NCBI GenBank assembly: GCA_036267355.1
Contig: DATAWG010000058.1
Location: 1-64,000 of the forward strand
From: Pirellulales bacterium
Lineage (GTDB): Bacteria; Planctomycetota; Planctomycetia; Pirellulales; DATAWG01
Length of the DNA stretch: 64,000 nt
Reading direction: 5' to 3'
Shown piece after piece: positions 51,813 through 60,099 of this stretch (positions within the stretch are counted from its first letter, which is position 1; the number at the start of each line of letters is the position of its first letter). The notes under the pieces were generated by a model, which was not told the origin of the DNA, ran no database searches, and saw nothing but the letters and a program-made list of their open reading frames with translations. A program made the translations under genes and the position numbers.

Positions 51813-52595
51813 ATGAAACCACTGACCAGCTATATCGTTATCCCCGCTCGATTGCAGTCGACGCGGCTGCCGCGAAAAATGCTATTGCGCGAAACCGGCA
51901 AATCGCTGATTCAGCACACGTATGAAGCCGCCCGGCAAGCCCGCAAGCCGCGGGGCATTTGCATTGCCACCGATCACGAGGAAATCGCCGCCGAGGTGCG
52001 CTCCTTCGGGGGCGAGGCGATGATGACCAGTGTCGATTGTGCCAGTGGCACCGATCGTATCGCCGAAGTCGCCTCGCGGCTTTCCGGCATCGATATTTTT
52101 GTCAACGTGCAGGGCGACGAGCCGGAGATGTCGGGCCAATCGATCGACCGCGTGATCGAGCTCTTGGAAGAGCACCCGGAGGTGTCGATGGCGACCGTGG
52201 CCACGCCGATCCGCCAGCGAGAGCAATTGAGCGATCCGGCGTGCGTGAAGGTGGTGTTCCCGATTCATCGCGATGCGGCGGGGCGGATCTCGGGCAACGC
52301 CCTGTATTTCAGCCGCAGCCAGATCCCGTTTGCCCGCGAATGGGACGACAGCTTGCTCTCGGCCGAGCCGCCGAATTTCTATCTCCATTTGGGGCTCTAC
52401 GCCTACCGCCGCGATTTCCTGGCCAAGCTGACGCGTCTGCCGCGCTCGCCGCTGGAAAAGCTCGAAAGCCTGGAGCAACTCCGCGTGCTGGCCGCCGGCC
52501 TGCCGATCCTCGTCGGCGTGGTAAGCGAATCCTCAAGCGGCATCGACACCCCAGCCGACTACAAGGCATTCGTCGCACGAACGCGGAAGAAGTAA
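51813..52595 (+). CDS. kdsB: CMP-KDO synthetase KdsB
   Basis: 260 residues. CTP:3-deoxy-manno-octulosonate cytidylyltransferase: YIVIPARLQSTRLPRKML (nucleotide-binding start), CIATDHEEIAAEVRSFGG, DIFVNVQGDEPEMSGQSIDR (metal/CMP motif), HLGLYAYRRDFL and PRSPLEKLESLEQLRVLA. It activates KDO for lipid A core, so this organism builds an LPS-type outer membrane. No other KDO gene is adjacent. Confidence 0.95.
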   Translation: MKPLTSYIVIPARLQSTRLPRKMLLRETGKSLIQHTYEAARQARKPRGICIATDHEEIAAEVRSFGGEAMMTSVDCASGTDRIAEVASRLSGIDIFVNVQGDEPEMSGQSIDRVIELLEEHPEVSMATVATPIRQREQLSDPACVKVVFPIHRDAAGRISGNALYFSRSQIPFAREWDDSLLSAEPPNFYLHLGLYAYRRDFLAKLTRLPRSPLEKLESLEQLRVLAAGLPILVGVVSESSSGIDTPADYKAFVARTRKK

Positions 52596-52643
52596 TGGCG
52601 AAACAATTACCTGCTATACTGGCGACTGGGCTTCGAGTCGGTA

Positions 52644-54197
52644 ATGGCCGCGATGCAGCAACGTATACCACAGATCGATCGCATTTCGCCGGGCTTCGCC
52701 GCCCCAGTAAAGTTCGCACTTTTTGTCGCGATGGCGATCGCATCCGTCGCGGATCGGGCGGCTAGTGGCGCAGCGATTGAATCCTCGGCCAGCCATTTGG
52801 TTGCCGAGCAGACGGCGATTGAAGCGAAGGACTCAGGACAACTTGCAACGCTGGCCGCCTGGTGCGATGCGCACAAGCTTCCATCGCAAGCGAAAATGGT
52901 TCGCGAGTGGCTGCCGCATCGCGAAGCGAACAAACTCTATTTCTTTCTGATTCCTGATACTTTCGCGCCACCGGCGGCGATAACCAACACCGCGGCCGAT
53001 GCTCCGGCAGCAAGCGATTCAAACGTAGCGCGATGGTGGCAGCAGTTCGTCAAGCTGCGGCAGACCGAGGCCGATGCACTGTTTGCTCTCGCCAAAAAAG
53101 CGTTGGCGGCTCACGAGCCGGCGCTGGCATATGAACTCGTGCGCGAAACGGCGCGCGAAAACCCCGATCATCCCCAAGCGCGAATCATCCTCGGATATGA
53201 AAAATACCATGGCCATTGGATGTCGCCGTATGCGATGCATCGCATGGTCACGGGCTACGCGTTTCACGAAAAGTTCGGCTGGGTTCCGGCCGGCGACTTG
53301 CCGCGTTACGAACGCGGCGAACGGAGATATTTGGGCGGTTGGATCGACGCCGCCACCGACGCCCGAAAGCATGCCGACATTAAAACCGGCTGGCGGATCG
53401 AGACCGAGCATTATGTCGTCACCACGAATAGCAGCCTCGAGGCGGGCGTCGCGCTCGCCGGACAATTGGAACGGCTGAACGAAATCTGGCGGCAGATATT
53501 CGTCACGTATTATCTTCCCGAGGCGGAGTTGCGCAAGCGCTTCGAAGCCACGGCCCCGGTTCGCCCGGCGACGCACCAATTGCATGTCGTCTATTTCGCC
53601 GATCGCGATCAATATAATGCCACGTTGCGGCCGATGCAGCCGAGGATCGGCATGACGCTTGGAATCTACATGTTCGACTCGCACACGGCCTATTTCTTCG
53701 CCGGCGACGGGCAGAACGAGCAAACGCTGTTTCACGAAGCGACGCACCAGTTGTTTCAAGAAATTCGCCCCGCGTCGCGCGACCTTGGCCGGCACAACAA
53801 CTTTTGGATCATCGAAGCGGTGGCCTGCTACATGGAATCGCTGGTCGACCATGGCGACTATTACACGGCCGGCGGTTTCGAGGAGGGGCGCGTGCCGGCG
53901 GCACGGCAGCGATTGCTGGCAGACCATTTTTATGTGCCGCTCGCTGAACTGTGCTCGATCGGCCGCGACGCGTTTCAGCACGACCCGCGGCTGCCGAAGA
54001 TCTATAGCGAATCGTCCGGTCTGGCGATGTTTCTGATGCACGACGGCGCCGGCCGCTACCGCCAGCCGCTCGTCGAATATTTGCTCGCCGTGTATGCCGG
54101 CAAATCCGACCCCGACACGCTCTCGCGCCTGACTGGCACAAAATACGACAAACTCGACGAACAGTATTTCGACTTCATGAAGCAATCGCCGAACTAG
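52644..54197 (+). CDS. Exported DUF1570-family protein with HEATH motif
   Basis: 517 residues. The N-terminus has a weakly hydrophobic signal (FALFVAMAIASVADRAAS). The central and C-terminal part is the DUF1570 family, common in planctomycetes: WRIETEHYVVTTNSSLEAGV, HTAYFFAGDGQNEQTLFHEATHQLF and FWIIEAVACYMESLVDHGDY. HEATH (His near residue 364) is an HExxH-like zinc motif with a downstream Glu (IEAVACYMES), so a metallopeptidase (gluzincin-like) activity is plausible. The middle part shows helical repeats. Upstream kdsB ends 48 nt before. Confidence 0.8.
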   Translation: MAAMQQRIPQIDRISPGFAAPVKFALFVAMAIASVADRAASGAAIESSASHLVAEQTAIEAKDSGQLATLAAWCDAHKLPSQAKMVREWLPHREANKLYFFLIPDTFAPPAAITNTAADAPAASDSNVARWWQQFVKLRQTEADALFALAKKALAAHEPALAYELVRETARENPDHPQARIILGYEKYHGHWMSPYAMHRMVTGYAFHEKFGWVPAGDLPRYERGERRYLGGWIDAATDARKHADIKTGWRIETEHYVVTTNSSLEAGVALAGQLERLNEIWRQIFVTYYLPEAELRKRFEATAPVRPATHQLHVVYFADRDQYNATLRPMQPRIGMTLGIYMFDSHTAYFFAGDGQNEQTLFHEATHQLFQEIRPASRDLGRHNNFWIIEAVACYMESLVDHGDYYTAGGFEEGRVPAARQRLLADHFYVPLAELCSIGRDAFQHDPRLPKIYSESSGLAMFLMHDGAGRYRQPLVEYLLAVYAGKSDPDTLSRLTGTKYDKLDEQYFDFMKQSPN

Positions 54198-54313
54198 GGT
54201 TCGTGGCTCGGGACTCGTGGTTCGCGACTCGGGCCGAGCAAGCGAACAGTGCGACCAATCCGAAGTCCGGACCACGGACCACGACCCCCGAATCAGATTG
54301 ATTTCCTCCGAAA

Positions 54314-54520
54314 ATGGCGGATAATCCTTTTGTGAGCATCGATAATTTCATCATGGCCGAGCTTCACGAAGCGGCCGAGCGGGCCGGCAAGAAAGTCCGC
54401 GATCGCGATGCGATGCGGCGCGCCTGCAGCCAGTTGGATGTAGCCAGAGAAGAGCTACGTAAACGCGTCGGAACCCTCGATATTGCCGTCGGCCTTATTC
54501 GTTCCGGCCGCGACCAGTGA
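54314..54520 (+). CDS. Small protein of unknown function (68 residues)
   Basis: A short, highly charged, helical protein (LHEAAERAGKKVRDRDAMRR; SQLDVAREELRKRVGTLDIA). It overlaps the start of the PIN-domain remnant that follows (GTGA overlap at 54517-54520). That arrangement and its size recall an antitoxin next to a toxin, but no antitoxin DNA-binding motif is visible. It may equally be unrelated. The leader 54198-54313 is a degenerate CTCGTGGTTCG-type repeat. Confidence 0.45.
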   Translation: MADNPFVSIDNFIMAELHEAAERAGKKVRDRDAMRRACSQLDVAREELRKRVGTLDIAVGLIRSGRDQ

Positions 54521-54713
54521 AGTATCCGTCGCTTTCGCTTCTTTCACGGGCGTTCGAGATCGCTTCGCAAGCGGGGATCGGTGTTTACGACTGTCTTGAC
54601 TCTCGCGGGGGATGGGCATTGCGATCTATTGACGGCCGACAAGAGGCTCTTGGTATCACGAACGTTTGAATTCTTTGCAGTGCGGAACGAAAGCGGCTTT
54701 ATCGTAGTAGGCA
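54517..54713 (+). pseudogene. Remnant of a PIN-domain (VapC-like) toxin, frameshifted and truncated
   Basis: From GTG 54517 one frame reads YPSLSLLSRAFEIASQAGIG then VYDCL, the middle of a PIN domain. About 54598-54612 the homology moves to another frame: LAGDGHCDLLTADKRLLVSR, which is the C-terminal PIN motif with the conserved LLTAD. Together they would give ...VYDCLY-LA...GDGHCDLLTADKRLL. The N-terminal half with the first catalytic Asp is missing. The 3' end runs into the palindrome at 54704. Confidence 0.65.
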
Positions 54714-54804
54714 CACTCCGTGTGCCGTCAGCGCGCCGCGGCGCGTTGCGCCGCCGAACAGCGCCGCCGAACAGCGCAGACGGCACACGGAGTGTGCCTG
54801 CTAC
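54704..54804. repeat. GGCACAC...GTGTGCC palindrome, copy 2
   Basis: Arms 54704-54729 (GTAGTAGGCACACTCCGTGT...) and 54779-54804 differ at one of 26 positions, with a GCC/CGC-rich 49-nt loop. It immediately follows the PIN remnant. Confidence 0.9.
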
Positions 54805-54894
54805 TTTGGTTGCGGCTCCGCCGCGCTGTGTTCCCACATGTCTCTCCCTTCCCGCGATGACAACAAGCAGGCCGAAGAAAGAAGGTGACGGAAC

Positions 54895-55680
54895 ATGCCT
54901 CGTCCTTGGAAGCTCGCGGAAATCAACTATGGCTACGTGAAAGACCATCCTTATGAGGTGGCGGTGCTGCCGTTGGGGGCCACCGAGCCGCACAATCTGC
55001 ACCTGCCGTATGGCACCGATATTTTCGAGGCCGACGCGATCGGCGAGCATATTTGCCAGGCCGCCCATGAGCGCGGGGCTCGGGTGGCTCTGTTGCCGAC
55101 GATTCCCTATGGCACCGAAACGAATCAGATGGCCTTTCCGATGGCCATGAATCTGAATCCCTCGACGGTCGCGGCCGTGGTGACCGATTTGGTCGATTCG
55201 TTGGCGCACCATGGGGTTCGGAAACTGATGCTGCTCAATAGCCACGGGGGAAACGATTTGAAGCCGGTGCTCCGCGAATTGTATGGCCGCACTTCGACCG
55301 CCGTGTTCTTATGCAACTGGTATCAGGCCATTGCCGACATGCAGCGCGAAATCTTCGAGCGGCCCGACGATCACGCGGGCGAAGTGGAAACATCGCTGGG
55401 GCTGGCTTATTTTCCGGACCTTGTGGCCCACATGCCGGACGGCAAACTAGCTGCCGACGACGGCGCCGTTCGGCGCGCGCGGTTCGAAGCCGTCAACCGC
55501 GGCTGGGTGTCGATCACGCGCCCCTGGCATTTGCTCACCACGAATAGCGGTTCCGGCAATCCGCACGCGGCCACGGCCGAAAAGGGGCGGCAGTTGATGG
55601 AACTGCTGGTCGACCGCTTAGCGAGTTTTTTGGTCGAGCTCTCGGCAGCGCCGCTCGACGAACGGTTTCCGTTCGAGTGA
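54895..55680 (+). CDS. Creatininase-family metal hydrolase
   Basis: 261 residues. Motifs of the creatininase/ArfB/MftE family: VLPLGATEPHNLHLPYGTDI (metal Glu/His/Asp), RKLMLLNSHGGNDLKPVL and DDHAGEVETSLGLAYFPDL (metal Glu). Family members hydrolyse cyclic amides or trim peptides (creatinine, formamidopyrimidines, mycofactocin). The substrate is unknown. GAAGGTGACGGAAC before the ATG supplies a ribosome site. Confidence 0.88.
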   Translation: MPRPWKLAEINYGYVKDHPYEVAVLPLGATEPHNLHLPYGTDIFEADAIGEHICQAAHERGARVALLPTIPYGTETNQMAFPMAMNLNPSTVAAVVTDLVDSLAHHGVRKLMLLNSHGGNDLKPVLRELYGRTSTAVFLCNWYQAIADMQREIFERPDDHAGEVETSLGLAYFPDLVAHMPDGKLAADDGAVRRARFEAVNRGWVSITRPWHLLTTNSGSGNPHAATAEKGRQLMELLVDRLASFLVELSAAPLDERFPFE

Positions 55681-55962
55681 CAGTCGCCGGCGCACTCGGC
55701 GCCGGCAAGCGGGCCGTAGGCTCGGACGAAAAATAGCTTCCGCTTTTCGAATCCCTCGCCCTGCCCTCTTCCGCGAGGGGGAGAGGAGTCTGTGGAGAAG
55801 CTATTTTCGGCCGAGCCTTAGGCGGCGCCGGCTCTGTCATCGCTTCGGGCCAGCGTTTTGAGACAAGGCCTGGCCCGAAGTATTACAGACGGAGCGCCTC
55901 AATGCCGAAGCTATTCTTCGAGCAGACCTGAAGCGGGATTTTGACCCGCGGGCGGTGCAAAA
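55681..55962. repeat. Inverted repeat of about 145 bp with TAGGCTCGG arms
   Basis: 55717-55740 (TAGGCTCGGACGAAAAATAG...) and 55797-55820 (...CTATTTTCGGCCGAGCCTTA) pair with few mismatches. Outer GGCGCCGGC on both sides extends the symmetry to about 55695-55832. The centre holds CCTCGCCCTG...GCGAGGGGGAGAGG, itself a hairpin. No gene was recognised before the stop at 55963. Confidence 0.8.
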
Positions 55963-57369
55963 CTATTTCTGCTCGATCCGGTAGAGATTTGTCTTCGTTC
56001 GCACGATCAGCGCGTGGCCGGTAAGGGCGGGCGAACTCATGAAGCCGTCGTCCAGGTGATTGACGGCCAATTCTTCATAGTCGCGGCCGACTCGCAGCAC
56101 GGTCGTCGTGCCATTCTCCCCGAAATAATAGATCCGGCCGTCGGCGGCGACCGGCGAGGCGGAAAAACTGCTTCCCAGCCGTTTCGACCACAAAACCATT
56201 CCCGACTGTGCCTCGACACACGACGCAACGCCCGAGTCGTGGACCAGATAAATCAGATCGCCGACCAACAACGCCGAGGGCTTTGAGCCGACCGACTTGC
56301 TCAATTTCCAGACGACATTCGTCGCCGTGATGTCTTTGCCGAGCGTGTCTTTTCCGGCGGCATCCTTCCCGGCAGCGACCTTCCCGGCAGCATCCTTCCC
56401 GGCAGCGGAGTTGTTCACGGTCGCTTCGGCGGCTTCGACAATTTTTGGCGGACGGACAGCCAGTAGGTCTGCCTTGCCGAAGCCGGTGTTCAAAAACAGG
56501 AGCCCATCGCCGAAAATCGGCCGGGCCGTCGAAGAAAAGCTCGAATAATGAACTCGCCACAGCTCTTTGCCGGTGCGAGGATCATAAGCCAGCGTCGCTT
56601 TCGAGCAAGGGCTGATGAGTTGAAGCTGCCCCTCGACATCGATCACCAGTGGGGTCGAGAACGCTTTTTTCATATCGCCGTCGGCGGTGCCGTAGTCGAT
56701 ATCGCGATCGCGGCGCCAAATGGTTTTTCCGGTCTGCTTATCCAAAGCGACAATGTATTGGTAGTCGTATCCGTCGAAATGCAAGAACAGCAGATTCTGG
56801 AACAGAACCGGCGACGATCCCGGCCCGCGGAAATGGTTGCACGGCAGATTGCGGCGCTGCCAGACGACATGGCCATCGGCCGTGTCGAGGCATGCCGTGC
56901 CGGCGCTGCCGAAGCTGACGTAAACCCGGCCGGCCTCGATCACGGGCGTCGGCGAGGCGTAGCTGTTGAAGGTGTGGATGGCCTGCGGTTGGGCGACCTC
57001 GAAGAGTTTCCGGTCGTGCAGGATATGGCCGCTCGCCGCATCGACGCAAACGGCGAACAATTGCTTGCCGTCTTCGGTGGCCGTGGTCAACCAGATTTGG
57101 CCGCCCCAAACCACGGGGCTCGACCAGCCCCGGCCATGGATGGGTGTCTTCCAAACGACTCCTTGCGTTTCGCTCCACCGCACCGGAAGGCCGGTTGCAT
57201 CCGAGTGACCCTGGCCGTCGGGCCCGCGAAACTGCGGCCAGTTACCATTCGAAGCCAGTTTATTGCCGGACACCGCCCCATTGCCGTCAGCCGCCGCCGA
57301 CGGCGGCGCGACCAGAATCGCGGCAAATAGAGCAAGACAAAGAATCAGGTGCGACGCCGGGCGATGCAT
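55963..57369 (-). CDS. Exported PQQ-type beta-propeller protein
   Basis: 468 residues from ATG 57369, which precedes a signal peptide (LILCLALFAAILVAPPSAAA); the frame opens at 57519. The mature start GNWPQFRGPDGQGHSDATGL and blades with WKTPIHGRGWSSPVVWGGQI, RVYVSFGSAGTACLDTADGH and WRRDRDIDYGTADGDMKKAF are the planctomycete PQQ-like repeat type. It probably does not hold PQQ; planctomycete copies are often structural or bind ligands. A short insertion at about residues 318-340 is a run of AAGKD-type units. Confidence 0.88.
   Translation of the reverse strand: MHRPASHLILCLALFAAILVAPPSAAADGNGAVSGNKLASNGNWPQFRGPDGQGHSDATGLPVRWSETQGVVWKTPIHGRGWSSPVVWGGQIWLTTATEDGKQLFAVCVDAASGHILHDRKLFEVAQPQAIHTFNSYASPTPVIEAGRVYVSFGSAGTACLDTADGHVVWQRRNLPCNHFRGPGSSPVLFQNLLFLHFDGYDYQYIVALDKQTGKTIWRRDRDIDYGTADGDMKKAFSTPLVIDVEGQLQLISPCSKATLAYDPRTGKELWRVHYSSFSSTARPIFGDGLLFLNTGFGKADLLAVRPPKIVEAAEATVNNSAAGKDAAGKVAAGKDAAGKDTLGKDITATNVVWKLSKSVGSKPSALLVGDLIYLVHDSGVASCVEAQSGMVLWSKRLGSSFSASPVAADGRIYYFGENGTTTVLRVGRDYEELAVNHLDDGFMSSPALTGHALIVRTKTNLYRIEQK
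56352..56408. repeat. 15-bp tandem repeat inside the PQQ-propeller gene
   Basis: About four units of GCATCCTTCCCGGCA with small changes, coding for AAGKD-like pentapeptides (GKDAAGKVAAGKDAAGKD) on the minus strand. It sits in a loop between propeller blades. Confidence 0.8.
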
Positions 57370-57797
57370 AAACGGCCGTAAAATGCCTTTGAAGAACAGC
57401 TTTGGATCATAAGCGTCCACCACCGAAAGTTCAAACCCGCCAGCGAAAACCAGGGCAGATAACCACGAAAGAAACGAAAAACGCGAATGACGAAAACCAC
57501 GGATCACACGGATGCACACTTGGTAAGACGGTATGGCGAGCGCTCTCGGTTATTCGCGCTTCGTCATGCGTCATTCGCTTCGTCATTGGTTGTTTCGTTA
57601 GTCGTCATTGCCGGCCTCCGGGCCGGCCATGCTGTCGCCGCCAGCAGGCGTCCTCTAGACACAAGCCCGTCTGGCAGGCTAAGTTAGTGCTAGGTTGGAA
57701 TTCGTTTTGGGGAAGCCAAGGGGCGCCGTATTTGTGCGGCCCACCCGGCGACTGCCGGCATTCGCTTTCGGTTTTGAGTTTGCACCCAAGGTCGTCA
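57370..57797. other. Divergent intergenic region with dispersed repeats
   Basis: No gene was recognised; the long frame running into the permease is mostly leader. It contains a CCACGGATCACACGGAT half repeat (57497-57513) and inverted GCGAATGACGA...TCGTCATTCGC-type segments (57483-57600). Confidence 0.55.
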
Positions 57798-58964
57798 ATG
57801 CGGTTCATACAATTCATTGGCAAGAACGTGCTTCGGCGGAAAGTGCGCTCCACGCTCACCGGCATCGGTGTGGCGGTGGCGATTTCCGCCGTCGTTGCGC
57901 TCCTGGGAGTCGCCAGCGGGTTCGAGCAGTCGTCTCGCGAAATGCTCACCGGCCGCGGCGTCGATCTGATCGTGAAACGGGCTGGCTCCGGTGATTTCGA
58001 CACCACGCGGCTCGATGAATCGATCGGCCCCCAACTGGCCGCCGTGCCGGGAGTCAGCCAAGTGACGCCCGAGCTAGACGACACGGTGAAGCTGAACGAC
58101 GATCCGCTTGGAATCCGCTTGGAGGGACTGCCGCCCGAAAGCCCGACACTGCAAGAGCTTTCGCAGCGGATTGATGCTGGTCATGGGCAAGGACGCGGCC
58201 TCACTCCCAGCGATCGCAACTGCGTGTTGCTGGGCACGATCCTTGCCCGAAATCTGAACAAGAAGCCGGGCGACACCGTGGAAATCGAAGGTCAGAAGTT
58301 CAAGGTCGCCGGCATCTACCAAGGCGCCTCGATCCTGGAAAATCGTGGCGCAGTGGCCCATTTGGACGAATTGCAAAAGCTGATGGACCGGGCCGGGCAG
58401 GTTTCCGAATTCGAGATCATGCTCAAGCCGGGGTTGGCGGGCAACGAAGCGGCGGTCGACCGCGTAAGAACCGACATTCAGAATCTGACCGGGCTCGACG
58501 GCAAGCCCTATCACCTATCGGCGATGACCACCGAGCAGTATGTCGACAACGACAACGGCATCAAGCTGGCCGGCGCGATGGCCTGGATGACTTCGTCGAT
58601 CGCCCTGGTGATCGGAGCGATCGGCATGCTCAACACGATGATCATGTCGGTTTTGGAGCGCACGCAGGAAATTGGCATCTTGCGGGCGATCGGCTGGCGA
58701 AAAGCCCGCGTGATGCGGATGATCTTGGGCGAATCGTTTGCCTTGAGCCTCGGCGGGGCCGTGGTAGGCACGGGGTTGGCGCTTTTTCTGACGGCGGTCG
58801 TGAGCCGATTGCCGGCCGCGGAAGGGCTAGTGCGGCCCGATGTGTCGTTTCGCGTGATCGTAACGGGTTTTTTGCTCTCACTTGTCCTGGGATTGGTTGG
58901 CGGAGCCTATCCGGCCATCCGCGGGGCGAGGCTGGCACCCACGGAGGCGTTGCGCTATGAGTAG
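57798..58964 (+). CDS. ABC transporter permease, MacB/FtsX type (first)
   Basis: 388 residues from ATG 57798; the frame is open to 57402. Layout of the MacB family: one N-terminal helix (VRSTLTGIGVAVAISAVVAL), a large periplasmic domain (residues about 45-265), and three C-terminal helices (IALVIGAIGMLNTMIMSVLE; GESFALSLGGAVVGTGLALF; FLLSLVLGLVGGAYPAIRGA). EIGILRAIGWRKARVMRMIL is the conserved coupling segment. Such permeases couple ATP hydrolysis to mechanical export or lipoprotein work. The next gene, the ATPase, starts inside its last codons (8-nt overlap). No MacA-like adaptor is present. Confidence 0.92.
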   Translation: MRFIQFIGKNVLRRKVRSTLTGIGVAVAISAVVALLGVASGFEQSSREMLTGRGVDLIVKRAGSGDFDTTRLDESIGPQLAAVPGVSQVTPELDDTVKLNDDPLGIRLEGLPPESPTLQELSQRIDAGHGQGRGLTPSDRNCVLLGTILARNLNKKPGDTVEIEGQKFKVAGIYQGASILENRGAVAHLDELQKLMDRAGQVSEFEIMLKPGLAGNEAAVDRVRTDIQNLTGLDGKPYHLSAMTTEQYVDNDNGIKLAGAMAWMTSSIALVIGAIGMLNTMIMSVLERTQEIGILRAIGWRKARVMRMILGESFALSLGGAVVGTGLALFLTAVVSRLPAAEGLVRPDVSFRVIVTGFLLSLVLGLVGGAYPAIRGARLAPTEALRYE

Positions 58965-59694
58965 CACGATGTTCGATTCATCCCAGCCGGCCCTGTTGCG
59001 CTGTGAACGCGTCGGGCGGACTTACACCGACGGCGAAGTGACGGCGCTCGTGGATGTGTCGTTGGAAATTCGCCGCGGCGAATATGTCGCCATCATGGGT
59101 CCCAGCGGCAGCGGCAAATCGACCCTGCTGAACCTGTTGGGCACGCTCGATCGCCCCACCAGCGGCGAAATCTATTTCGAAGACAAACCGCTCTCCACGT
59201 TGCGCGACCTCGACAACTTCCGCAGCCGCAAAATCGGCTTCGTGTTCCAATCGTTCTATTTGCTGCCGACGCTGACCGCCATTGAAAACGTGCAAATCCC
59301 CATGTTCGAAGGCGCGCTCTCGGCCGGGCAACGGGTGCGGCGGGCCGGCGAACTGTTGGCGTCGGTCGGCATGACTCATCGGGCAAAGCATCTGCCGAGC
59401 CAATTGTCGGTCGGCGAACGGCAACGTGTCGCCATCGCCCGAGCCTTGGCCAACGAAGCACCGTTGCTCTTGGCCGACGAGCCCACCGGCAACCTCGATT
59501 CACACAGCGGGGCCGACGTGCTGGACCTGTTCGACCAACTCCACACCGAGCACGGCATGACGCTGATCGTCATCACCCACAGCTTGGAAGTGGCCGAGCG
59601 GGCCGAGCGAATCGTCTGGATCCGCGACGGCCGAGTGGTCGAAGAACCACTGAACGCCGGCACGATCACTACCCATCAGCGAGCGCATAGCTAG
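58957..59694 (+). CDS. ABC transporter ATP-binding protein, MacB/LolD type
   Basis: 245 residues. Walker A GPSGSGKST, Q-loop FVFQSFYLLPTLTAIENV, signature PSQLSVGERQRVAIARALA (LSVGE rather than LSGGQ), Walker B LLLADEPTGNLD, H-loop VITHS. It energises the permease in front of it. The start codon lies inside the permease stop region (TATGAGTAG), so translation is coupled. Probably serves also the second permease downstream. Confidence 0.95.
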   Translation: MSSTMFDSSQPALLRCERVGRTYTDGEVTALVDVSLEIRRGEYVAIMGPSGSGKSTLLNLLGTLDRPTSGEIYFEDKPLSTLRDLDNFRSRKIGFVFQSFYLLPTLTAIENVQIPMFEGALSAGQRVRRAGELLASVGMTHRAKHLPSQLSVGERQRVAIARALANEAPLLLADEPTGNLDSHSGADVLDLFDQLHTEHGMTLIVITHSLEVAERAERIVWIRDGRVVEEPLNAGTITTHQRAHS

Positions 59695-60099
59695 CGGGCA
59701 CCTCGTTAGCAAGCGCATCGCCAAACGGCGCATTGTTTGCTACAGAGCGACATACGACGCCAAAAATCGGACAGGACACCCGTCAGTCTGCTCGAAACAA
59801 GTTTGCTGTTGAGGCCGTCCCTCGCTAACGCTTCGGGCTACTTTCCCGTCGAGGGGAGCATGCATACTAGCCCGAAGCGTTAGCGAGGACGGCGAGGTCC
59901 GCGTTAGCGATACTAGCCCGAAGCGTTAGCGAGGACGGCGCGGCTGCTTTTCGCCGCCGCCGTCAGCCGAGTTTTACAACCGTGTGCCACTGGCTTCGCC
60001 AGTGTTCCGGATCCAAGCTGGAGGGATCATGGGAAGCGATGGCGGAGCCCGTGTCACGCTGAACGTCAACCGATCTCGAATATTCCTTCGGCTACACCC
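59695..60099. repeat. Repeat-filled intergenic region between ATPase and second permease
   Basis: No gene was recognised in 405 bp. The motif TAGCCCGAAGCGTTAGCGAG occurs forward at 59873 and 59917 and reversed near 59820-59841, so it pairs as an inverted repeat. 59988-60004 is a perfect hairpin (CACTGGC-TTC-GCCAGTG). These are the arms of the MITE-like elements seen at 311 and 547. Confidence 0.8.
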
